64,000 bases of DNA from the NCBI GenBank assembly GCA_902589305.1, contig CACISL010000002.1, forward strand, positions 1 to 64,000. The letters run 5' to 3'. Position 1 is the stretch's first letter, and the number at the start of each line of letters is the position of its first letter. Origin of the DNA: an uncultured Pelagibacteraceae bacterium (GTDB lineage Bacteria; Pseudomonadota; Alphaproteobacteria; Pelagibacterales; Pelagibacteraceae). Below the pieces are notes generated by a model. That model was not told where the DNA came from and searched no databases. It saw nothing but the letters and a program-made list of their open reading frames with translations. Positions 57,127-64,000 of the stretch are shown piece by piece. The position numbers and the translations under genes are program-made.

Positions 57127-58686
57127 ATGCAATTTCAAAATAATAAGGACAAGATTTTAATTATAGATTTTGGCTCTCAAGTTACAAAATTGATAGCAAG
57201 AAGAGTTAGAGAATTAGGTGTATTTTCTGAGATAATTACTCCAGATCAAGCACAAATACTCAAAGACTTCGAAAATATTAAGGGTATAATTCTTTCAGGG
57301 GGTCCATCTACTGTAACCAAAAAAAAACATCAATCAATACCGATAACAATTTTTGATAAAAAAATTCCAATATTGGGAATATGCTATGGTTTACAATTAA
57401 TAGCAAAATTACATGGCGGAAAAATCAAATCTTCAAGAAATAGAAGAGAGTTTGGTAGAGCATCTATTTTTAAAAAAACTAAATCACTTTTAACTAAAAA
57501 TTTTTTTAAAACAAAAAAATCTGTTTGGATGAGCCATGAAGATGCCGTAGTAAAAATACCTAAAGATTTCAAAGTGACCGCATTTACGAAAGACTCAAAA
57601 TTTACAATTTTAGAGAACAAAAAAAAAAAAATTTATGGAGTTCAATTTCATCCCGAAGTTACACATACAGATAATGGTAAACAAATATTTAAAAATTTTT
57701 TATTTTTAATTTGTAAATTTAAAAAAAAATGGAGTGTTATTTCTCAAAAAAAAAGATTAATCCTTGAAGTAAAAAGAACTGCCAGGAATGATAAAGTCAT
57801 TTGTGCATTATCTGGAGGTGTAGATAGTAGCGTAGTTGCTTTACTGATCAATAAGGCAATTAAAAAGAATTTAATTTGCATCATGGTTGATACAGGATTA
57901 ATGAGAAAAAACGAATTTAAATATACTTATAGAACCTTTAAAAAAAAATATAAATTAAATGTTAAATTAATTAATGCATCAAAAATATTTATTAAAAAAT
58001 TAAAAAATGTTTCTAATCCTGAAAAAAAAAGAAAAATTATAGGAAAATTATTCATTAAAATTTTTGAAAAAGAGTCAAAAAAATTTAGAAATGTAAAATT
58101 TTTAGCTCAAGGTACGTTATACCCGGATATTATTGAAAGTAAATCTTCAACAGGAAGCAAAACATCAAAAATTAAATCTCACCATAATGTTGGAGGACTA
58201 CCAAAAAAAATGAATTTAAAATTAATCGAGCCTCTGAAAGAATTTTTTAAAGATGAAGTGAGAATTTTAGGAAAAAGTTTAGGTCTTTCAAAAGAAATTT
58301 GCCACAGACATCCGTTTCCTGGACCTGGTCTAGGAATAAGAGTTATAGGTAATGTTACACCGGAAAAAATAAAAATTCTTCAAGAGGCAGACAGTATTTT
58401 TATAGGTGAATTAAATAAAAGCAATCTTTATAACAAAATTTGGCAAGCATACGCTGCACTTCTTCCAATTAAAACTGTTGGAGTAATGGGAGATTCCAGA
58501 ACTTATGAGTACACTTGTTTGTTAAGGGCTGTCACATCTGAAGATGGCATGACCGCAGATTATTTTAGTTTTCCTAAAGATTTTTTGGATAAAATTTCTA
58601 ATAGAATAATAAATAATGTAAAAGGTATCAACAGGGTGGTATATGATATAAGTTCTAAACCACCAAGTACTATTGAATTAGAATGA
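57127..58686 (+). CDS. guaA: GMP synthase (glutamine-hydrolysing)
   Basis: The 519-residue enzyme has an N-terminal class I glutamine amidotransferase ([18 protein letters not shown], catalytic cysteine in GICYGLQL, histidine/glutamate in [11 protein letters not shown]). An ATP-pyrophosphatase domain ([14 protein letters not shown]) and the C-terminal dimer domain with [14 protein letters not shown] follow. It aminates XMP to GMP. Full length, very lysine-rich. Confidence 0.98.
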   Translation: MQFQNNKDKILIIDFGSQVTKLIARRVRELGVFSEIITPDQAQILKDFENIKGIILSGGPSTVTKKKHQSIPITIFDKKIPILGICYGLQLIAKLHGGKIKSSRNRREFGRASIFKKTKSLLTKNFFKTKKSVWMSHEDAVVKIPKDFKVTAFTKDSKFTILENKKKKIYGVQFHPEVTHTDNGKQIFKNFLFLICKFKKKWSVISQKKRLILEVKRTARNDKVICALSGGVDSSVVALLINKAIKKNLICIMVDTGLMRKNEFKYTYRTFKKKYKLNVKLINASKIFIKKLKNVSNPEKKRKIIGKLFIKIFEKESKKFRNVKFLAQGTLYPDIIESKSSTGSKTSKIKSHHNVGGLPKKMNLKLIEPLKEFFKDEVRILGKSLGLSKEICHRHPFPGPGLGIRVIGNVTPEKIKILQEADSIFIGELNKSNLYNKIWQAYAALLPIKTVGVMGDSRTYEYTCLLRAVTSEDGMTADYFSFPKDFLDKISNRIINNVKGINRVVYDISSKPPSTIELE

Positions 58687-58696
58687 TTTTTTAAAA

Positions 58697-59488
58697 ATGA
58701 ATAAAAAAATAAAAAAGATTATTAATAAAAAAAATAAATCTAAAATAGTAAGTTTAACTGCTTACTCAAAAAATATTGCTCAGATTTTAGATAAGTTTTG
58801 CGATATTGTTCTTGTTGGTGACTCAATGGCAAACGTTTTATATGGAATGCAGAGCACTCATGAAATAACTTTAAATAACATAGTTCAACACACTTTAAGT
58901 GTTAAAAAAGGTCTTAAAAAATCTCTTCTAGTAGTTGATATGCCTAAAGGTACTTACAGAAATAAAAAAATAGCAAAAAAAAACGCAAAATATATCTTAA
59001 ACTTAACTAAATGCGATGCAGTAAAACTAGAGAGCAATAATAAGAACTTTAGTATAATAAAGGAACTGGTAAAATCTAAGATACCAGTAATGGGACATAT
59101 AGGATATACCCCGCAGTTTAAAAAGAGATTTAAAATAGAAGGCGACACCAAGGCCAAAGCCATTAAACTTTTAAAAGAGGCGAAAAATATTGAAAAAGCT
59201 GGAGCCTTCTCAATTGTTTTAGAGTGTATAACTCCTCAAACATCAAAAATAATAACAGAAAACCTCAAAATTCCTACTATTGGCATTGGCTCGTCAAATT
59301 ATTGCGATGGTCAAATACTTGTAACAGATGACATGTTAGGAATAAGTGGATTTTACCCTAAATTTGTAAAAAAATATTTATCTCTAGATAGAATAATTGA
59401 AAAAGCTGTAAAAAAATATACTACAGATGTAAAATTTAAAAAATTTCCATCAAATAAAAACTTTTTAAATGGATCCAAATATAGATAA
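58697..59488 (+). CDS. panB: 3-methyl-2-oxobutanoate hydroxymethyltransferase
   Basis: A 263-residue TIM-barrel enzyme using methylene-tetrahydrofolate to make ketopantoate in the pantothenate/CoA route. SLTAYSKNIAQILDKFCDIVLVGDSMANVLYG, HTLSVKKGLKKSLLVVDMP, VKLESNN, PVMGHIGYTPQ and IGIGSSNYCDGQILVTDDMLGI are family blocks. Its 3' end overlaps the next gene by 20 nt. Confidence 0.96.
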   Translation: MNKKIKKIINKKNKSKIVSLTAYSKNIAQILDKFCDIVLVGDSMANVLYGMQSTHEITLNNIVQHTLSVKKGLKKSLLVVDMPKGTYRNKKIAKKNAKYILNLTKCDAVKLESNNKNFSIIKELVKSKIPVMGHIGYTPQFKKRFKIEGDTKAKAIKLLKEAKNIEKAGAFSIVLECITPQTSKIITENLKIPTIGIGSSNYCDGQILVTDDMLGISGFYPKFVKKYLSLDRIIEKAVKKYTTDVKFKKFPSNKNFLNGSKYR

Positions 59489-59978
59489 AAATATTAATAC
59501 TCAAAATAGGTCAATCTTATTTCTAAAAGAAAATAAATTGAAGATTTTTAGTGTGTTAATCGTAATAATACTCATAATTTTGGTTGTAATTTTCATTCAG
59601 TTCAAAAAACAAAAAAATTCAAATTTAATATCAGAGAAATATATTCACGCAGGATTACTGCTTTCATCCGGTGACACAGAAAAGTCCAAAAATTTACTTG
59701 AAGAAATAATATTATCTAAACATAATTTTTATTCAATTCTAGCTTTAAACACAATTTTAGAGAAAAAGTTGGAAAAAAATAAATCAAAAGTAATTTTACA
59801 TTTTGAAATTGTAGAAAATTTAAATAATTCTCAAGATCAAAAGGACCTTATTACTTTTAAAAAAGCTCTTTATTTAATAGAAAGTTCTGAAAAAAAAGAG
59901 GGAGAACAATTATTAAATAATCTCATTTTATCTGACTCAAAACTTAAATCTTTAGCCAAAGAAGTTTTAGAAAAATAA
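59469..59978 (+). CDS. Membrane-anchored TPR-like protein (YfgM-like)
   Basis: The 169-residue protein has a short cytoplasmic start, one strong membrane helix (about residues 27-46, FSVLIVIILIILVVIFIQF) and a helical periplasmic part with TPR-like character (EKYIHAGLLLSSGDTEKSKNLLEEII...). Position before a BamB-like lipoprotein matches YfgM and its alphaproteobacterial counterparts, thought to help outer-membrane or periplasmic protein handling. Similarity is architectural, so the family name is tentative. Confidence 0.7.
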   Translation: MDPNIDKNINTQNRSILFLKENKLKIFSVLIVIILIILVVIFIQFKKQKNSNLISEKYIHAGLLLSSGDTEKSKNLLEEIILSKHNFYSILALNTILEKKLEKNKSKVILHFEIVENLNNSQDQKDLITFKKALYLIESSEKKEGEQLLNNLILSDSKLKSLAKEVLEK

Positions 59979-59989
59979 AAAAAATTTAA

Positions 59990-61315
59990 ATGAAATTTAT
60001 ATTTTTAATAATTATTTTTTTATTTCTCACGAATTGTTCATTTGACAATAAATCTGGGATTTGGAAAAATGAAAGCACTATTTCTAACGATCAAAACGAA
60101 ATTTTCAAAGAATTTGAAAAAATTTCTCAATTAGACTCGTCTTTTAATAAAGAAATTAAATTTGATAAAACTTTTAAATTTAAGATAAGTAAGCCAATTA
60201 CAAATTTGCAATGGACTGATAATTACTTCGATGAGACTAATAATTTTGAAAACTTTAAATATAACGATTTAAATCAACTAATTCTCAAAAGTAAAAAAAT
60301 TACTAAATACAAAACAAGTAAGCATCTTTTTTTTATTAACAATAATATTATAATTAGTGATGAAAGAGGAAATATAAATATATTTTCATTAAAGAAAAAT
60401 AAACTTATTGATAAATTCAACTTTTATAAAAAAAAGTATAGAAAATTTAAAAAGAAATTAAATTTAGTCGTAAAAGAAAATATAATCTATATTTCTGATA
60501 ACATCGGATACTTGTATGCATACGACTTAAATAAAAGAAAGATATTATGGGCAAAGAATTTTAATGTTCCGTTTCGATCTAATATAAAAGTTTATTCAAA
60601 TAAGCTGTTAGTAGCTAATCAAAATAATGATTTTTATTTTATTAATATAAGTAATGGTGAAATTTTAAAAAAAATTCCTACGGAGGAAACAAAAATTAAT
60701 AATAAATTTATAAATAATCTCTCTATAAAAGATGATGTTACCTTTTTCCTTAATACATTCGGATCATTATATGCTCTGGACAATAATAAAATGAATATAA
60801 TTTGGTTCATGAGCTTAAATCAATCCTTAGATTTAAATCCTGGAAATTTATTCTTTAGCAATCAGGTGATTAATTATAAAAATAAAACAATTGTATCTTC
60901 AAATAAATATTTACATGTTTTAAATTCAGAAAATGGGTCAACAATATTTAAAAAAAATTTTACTTCTTTGGTTAAACCTTTAATTATAGAAGATTGTCTT
61001 TTTTTAATTAGTAAAAATTTTCTATTAATTAGTTTAGATTTAAATTCCGGTAAAATTCTTTATTCCTATGATATAAATAAAAAATTAGCTGACTTCTTAA
61101 ATACAAAAAAAAAACAAGTCTCAATTAAAAATATAATGATGGTAAATGGAAAACTTTTTATTTTCTTGAAAAATTCATATTTATTAAAATTTAGTGTTCA
61201 AGGAGAATTAAAAAACGTTTTTAAATTACCTACTAAATTAAATTCTAATCCGATCTTTGTAAATAATTCATTATTGTATGTTGATAAAAATAAAAAACTT
61301 TCAGAAATTAATTAG
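59990..61315 (+). CDS. bamB: BamB-like beta-propeller lipoprotein
   Basis: A 441-residue lipoprotein with lipobox FLTNC (cysteine about residue 16), followed by PQQ/WD-like propeller repeats: YISDNIGYLYAYDLNKRKILWAKNF, LLVANQNNDFYFINISNGEILKKI, FFLNTFGSLYALDNNKMNIIWFM, YLHVLNSENGSTIFKKNF. BamB supports beta-barrel insertion by the BAM complex. The call rests on lipobox plus repeats plus the panB-TPR-propeller order; sequence conservation is weak. Confidence 0.78.
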   Translation: MKFIFLIIIFLFLTNCSFDNKSGIWKNESTISNDQNEIFKEFEKISQLDSSFNKEIKFDKTFKFKISKPITNLQWTDNYFDETNNFENFKYNDLNQLILKSKKITKYKTSKHLFFINNNIIISDERGNINIFSLKKNKLIDKFNFYKKKYRKFKKKLNLVVKENIIYISDNIGYLYAYDLNKRKILWAKNFNVPFRSNIKVYSNKLLVANQNNDFYFINISNGEILKKIPTEETKINNKFINNLSIKDDVTFFLNTFGSLYALDNNKMNIIWFMSLNQSLDLNPGNLFFSNQVINYKNKTIVSSNKYLHVLNSENGSTIFKKNFTSLVKPLIIEDCLFLISKNFLLISLDLNSGKILYSYDINKKLADFLNTKKKQVSIKNIMMVNGKLFIFLKNSYLLKFSVQGELKNVFKLPTKLNSNPIFVNNSLLYVDKNKKLSEIN

Positions 61316-62789
61316 TTGACTTTCCGCTAAGAAGTGAAAGTTGTTTAACTTGTAACCCACGAATATTATCAGACGGTTTTATCGGATATTCTCCAGTAAA
61401 ATAGTGGTCACTGAACTGAGGATAGCTTGTGTTTCTTTCCCCCCCTGTTAACGCTTTGTATAAACCATTTAAACTTAAAAATTTCAAACTTTTAGCTTTA
61501 ATATAATCACACATTTCATCAATGCTTTTATCGTAAGCTAATAATTCTTCTTTAGTCGGCATATCAACACCATAAAAATCTGGATACTTTATTTCTGGAC
61601 AAGCTATTCTTACATGAATTTCTCTCGCACCACTTTCATACAGCATTTTTACTATTTTATGACAAGTTGTGCCTCTTACTAGTGAGTCATCAATAAGAAT
61701 AATTGATTTATTTCTCACTATTGTCTTCGTTGAACTCAATTTCAGCTTAACACCTAAACTTCTAATACTCTGAGTTGGCTCAATAAAAGTTCTTCCAACA
61801 TAATGATTTCTAATTAGTCCCAATTCAAATTTTTTCTTTGATTGCTCGGCGTAACCTAAAGCAGCTGGCACACCGGAGTCGGGTACGGGCACTACTAAAT
61901 CAGCATTTAAATCTGTCTCTTTAGCTAATTCAATGCCTAAATTTTTTCTATACTCATAAGCACATTTACCATCTAACAAACTATCCGGCCTTGCAAAGTA
62001 AATATATTCAAATATACAAGGCCTTGGTTTTTGTTTTGGAAATGGTTTGATACTTTTTATTTCATCATTTTCAATTATAACAATTTCTCCATTTTCAACT
62101 TCTCTAACAAATGTGGCTCCGATGATGTCTAGCGCACAAGTTTCAGAGGAAAAAATATACGAGTTTTTTAATTTACCAATTACTAAAGGTCTGATACCAT
62201 AGGGATCTCTTACTCCGACTAATTTTTTATTCGTCATTAAAACTAAAGAGTAACCACCTTGAATCTGAAATAACGCTTCAATTAACTTATCTTTGAACTT
62301 TTCTCTTTTTGATTTTGCTATTAGTTGAACAATAGTTTCAGTATCACTAGTAGTACGAAAAATTGCCCCATCCTTTACTAATGTCTCCCTTAGTAATAAA
62401 GCATTTGTTAAATTTCCATTGTGTGCCAAACTTAAACCACCCATATGTAAATCTGCGAAAAATGGCTGTATATTTCTTAGCGAGGTTTCTCCAGTTGTAG
62501 AATATCGATTGTGACCTATTGCGAAATTTCCTGGCAATTTTTTTAAAGTTTCTGAGTCAGTAAAATGATCGCCTACTAGACCTTGTCTTTTTTCAGAATG
62601 ATAATTTTTCCCATCAAAAGATACTATACCGCAACCTTCCTGACCTCTATGTTGCAAAGCGTGTAGACCTAAAGCTACAAGTGTAGAAGCATCATCGTGA
62701 TTCGATACACCAAAAATTCCACATTCCTCTTTTAAACTGTCAAATTTATATTTTTTCAATTTGCTCTTTTGTATCGATGAAATCTTCAC
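61308..62789 (-). CDS. purF: Amidophosphoribosyltransferase
   Basis: The 493-residue enzyme makes phosphoribosylamine, committing PRPP to purine synthesis. The N-terminal nucleophile cysteine is C23 in KEECGIFGVSN, so a propeptide of about 22 residues must be removed, as in Bacillus-type enzymes. ALQHRGQEGCGIVS, GHNRYSTTGE, the PRPP motif IILIDDSLVRGTT and YGVDMPT follow. Near the C-terminus, FSDHYFTGEYP replaces the CxxC pair that binds Fe-S in the Bacillus enzyme. Its start overlaps cvpA by 44 nt; a TTG at 62759 is a possible alternative. Confidence 0.96.
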   Translation of the reverse strand: MKISSIQKSKLKKYKFDSLKEECGIFGVSNHDDASTLVALGLHALQHRGQEGCGIVSFDGKNYHSEKRQGLVGDHFTDSETLKKLPGNFAIGHNRYSTTGETSLRNIQPFFADLHMGGLSLAHNGNLTNALLLRETLVKDGAIFRTTSDTETIVQLIAKSKREKFKDKLIEALFQIQGGYSLVLMTNKKLVGVRDPYGIRPLVIGKLKNSYIFSSETCALDIIGATFVREVENGEIVIIENDEIKSIKPFPKQKPRPCIFEYIYFARPDSLLDGKCAYEYRKNLGIELAKETDLNADLVVPVPDSGVPAALGYAEQSKKKFELGLIRNHYVGRTFIEPTQSIRSLGVKLKLSSTKTIVRNKSIILIDDSLVRGTTCHKIVKMLYESGAREIHVRIACPEIKYPDFYGVDMPTKEELLAYDKSIDEMCDYIKAKSLKFLSLNGLYKALTGGERNTSYPQFSDHYFTGEYPIKPSDNIRGLQVKQLSLLSGKSTN

Positions 62790-63294
62790 TGGATGGAAAC
62801 TCTTTAATTAATATTTCACTACCATTATTTATTAAGTCAAAAAAGATAGCATCCTCTGCTGATATACCCCAATTTTTATAAGGATAAAACCAATTTAATA
62901 CTGAAAATATACACACAGAAACAACATAACCCTTAAAAAAACCAAATAATAAGCCAAAAGTTCTATCAATAGCACCAACACCTGTCCAAGTAATTACTCT
63001 ACTTAAGGATTTACCAATAACTATTGTAATAAACAAAGTAATAAAAAATACAACTAACCCAAGTCCAATACTGTTAATAAATTGAGACTCTATATAATCA
63101 CTTACTACTGGTTGAAGTTTTGGAACTAATATTATTGTTATAATTGTAGAAAACACCCATTTCATAAAAGATATTAAACTAAGAGAAAAACCTTTTAAAA
63201 AACATTGAATTATAAAATAAATAAATATCACAGTTATTGCTAAATCAAATATATTTAAATTTTCTATTAATTGATTAAAAAAACCATTTGTCAT
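62746..63294 (-). CDS. cvpA: CvpA-family membrane protein
   Basis: A 182-residue protein with about four membrane helices (about 14-32, 36-58, 74-95, 115-135). FDLAITVIFIYFIIQCFLKGFSLSLISFMKW and GRVITWTGVGAIDRTFGLLFGFFKGYVV-like segments match CvpA, whose exact role is unknown (linked to colicin V production and envelope stress). cvpA just upstream of purF is a widespread proteobacterial order. Confidence 0.9.
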   Translation of the reverse strand: MTNGFFNQLIENLNIFDLAITVIFIYFIIQCFLKGFSLSLISFMKWVFSTIITIILVPKLQPVVSDYIESQFINSIGLGLVVFFITLFITIVIGKSLSRVITWTGVGAIDRTFGLLFGFFKGYVVSVCIFSVLNWFYPYKNWGISAEDAIFFDLINNGSEILIKEFPSSEDFIDTKEQIEKI

Positions 63295-63299
63295 AATAT

Positions 63300-64000
63300 T
63301 TATATATTTTTCTTATCAAAAGGTTTAAAAATTAACAAAAGTTTTGGTAGCAATGTAAGCACGGAGATCATTGCTAAAAGCATTGCGACACCGGTAAAAA
63401 ACCCGAAATATATTGTTGGAATAAAATTAGATAAAATTAGAATTGAAAAACCAAAAACTATTGTAATTGAAGTATTTAAAATCGCTATTCCAACAGTGCT
63501 ATGACATTTATCTAACGTTTTATTATAGTCATTTGTTTTTTTGTATTCCTCTTTAAATCTATATATATAATGTATGCTATTATCTACAGCTATTCCAATT
63601 GTAATTGCAGCAATAGTAATAGTCATCATATCTAATGGGATTTCCATTAAACCTATAATGCCTAGTATAAAAAAAGCTGCCAAAAAATTTGGCACTACAC
63701 CGATTAAAGATAAGACAATATTTTTGAATAATATAAAAAACATTATAAATATACCTAACATCACAATGCCTAGGGTTAATATCTGAGACTTAAACAAACT
63801 TTGAAGCAAATTATTAAATAAAATTAATACACCAGTTAATTTAAATTCGGATTTCTCAAGTCCTAATTGATTATTTAAATCATTTTTAATTTTTATAATT
63901 AAGTCATTTCTTCTCAAATTTTCAAGAGAATCTTTAATTCTAACATTTATTCTTGCCTCGTCCTCAGCAACTGAGATATAAGGAGAGACAATTTCACTCT
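63300..64000 (-). CDS. RND-superfamily (MMPL-like) exporter, C-terminal part
   Basis: The frame is open to the right edge, so the N-terminal part of the gene lies outside. About 233 residues are visible: a short periplasmic piece, then some five membrane helices. ILGIIGLMEIPLDMMTITIAAITIGIAVDNSIHYIYRFKEE is the characteristic helix 4-5 region of predicted RND/MMPL exporters (COG1033), with its acidic residue. It may export lipids or hopanoid-like compounds. It ends 5 nt before cvpA. Confidence 0.88.
   Translation of the reverse strand, partial: SEIVSPYISVAEDEARINVRIKDSLENLRRNDLIIKIKNDLNNQLGLEKSEFKLTGVLILFNNLLQSLFKSQILTLGIVMLGIFIMFFILFKNIVLSLIGVVPNFLAAFFILGIIGLMEIPLDMMTITIAAITIGIAVDNSIHYIYRFKEEYKKTNDYNKTLDKCHSTVGIAILNTSITIVFGFSILILSNFIPTIYFGFFTGVAMLLAMISVLTLLPKLLLIFKPFDKKNI

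Noticed and set aside
1-64000. CRISPR array, insertion sequence or prophage
   Set aside because: No spaced direct repeats, transposase, integrase or phage structural genes were seen on either strand.

Overview
The window is a compact, strongly A/T-rich bacterial chromosome segment. It most likely comes from the SAR11 clade of marine Alphaproteobacteria (Candidatus Pelagibacter or a close relative). The evidence is very short intergenic gaps, many 1-4 nt gene overlaps, lysine/asparagine-rich proteins, alphaproteobacterial gene orders (sohB-glyQ-glyS-ppdK, xseB-ispA-dxs, panB-TPR-bamB-like) and a proteorhodopsin followed by ferredoxin and a ferredoxin reductase. No insertion sequence, prophage, CRISPR array or rRNA was seen. 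No gene-free stretch exceeds 300 bases; the longest is about 230 bases upstream of the proteorhodopsin gene.

Layout, left to right. 0-7.3 kb: the end of an unrecognised gene, yebC, a RuvC-like nuclease, then the Tol-Pal envelope operon (tolQRAB, pal, cpoB) running into tilS. 7.3-13.8 kb: ftsH, folP, glmM, thiD, purA. 13.8-19.1 kb, mostly minus strand: rpoH, an RluD-type pseudouridine synthase, tRNA-Arg(UCG), and a tsaC/sua5 - ABC exporter - GT17 glycosyltransferase group. 19.1-24.9 kb: isoprenoid genes xseB-ispA-dxs, then aroC, pdxH and a long-chain polyprenyl diphosphate synthase. 25-33.2 kb: S49 peptidase, glyQ, glyS, ppdK, then nadC and nadA on the other strand. 33.3-37.7 kb: tRNA-Leu(GAG), a 39-residue membrane peptide, ygfZ, pyrC and prpE.

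37.8-41.2 kb is the most distinctive block: a proteorhodopsin with the proton-pump residues and a glutamine at the spectral tuning site (predicted blue-absorbing), its own terminator, a 44-residue one-TM protein, a 2Fe-2S ferredoxin, a thioredoxin-reductase-like ferredoxin reductase, a glutathione S-transferase and a DksA-family regulator. 41.3-46.2 kb holds two glycosyltransferases, a GFA-family protein, a glycerate-kinase-like P-loop kinase and a TolC-like channel. 46.3-53.5 kb: recA, an aldehyde dehydrogenase with its DUF779 partner, alaS, icd. 53.5-62.8 kb: psd-pssA, rlmE, a guaB lacking its CBS module, guaA, panB, BamB-like envelope proteins, purF. The right edge has cvpA and the end of an RND/MMPL-type exporter.

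Most genes are housekeeping: purine and cofactor synthesis, envelope integrity, translation and isoprenoids. Every convergent pair of protein genes in the window overlaps tail to tail, in several cases sharing one TTAA or TTAG tetranucleotide for both stops. Clear intrinsic terminators are rare (after pal and after proteorhodopsin). All functions are inferred from motifs and family resemblance read by eye; no database search was run.
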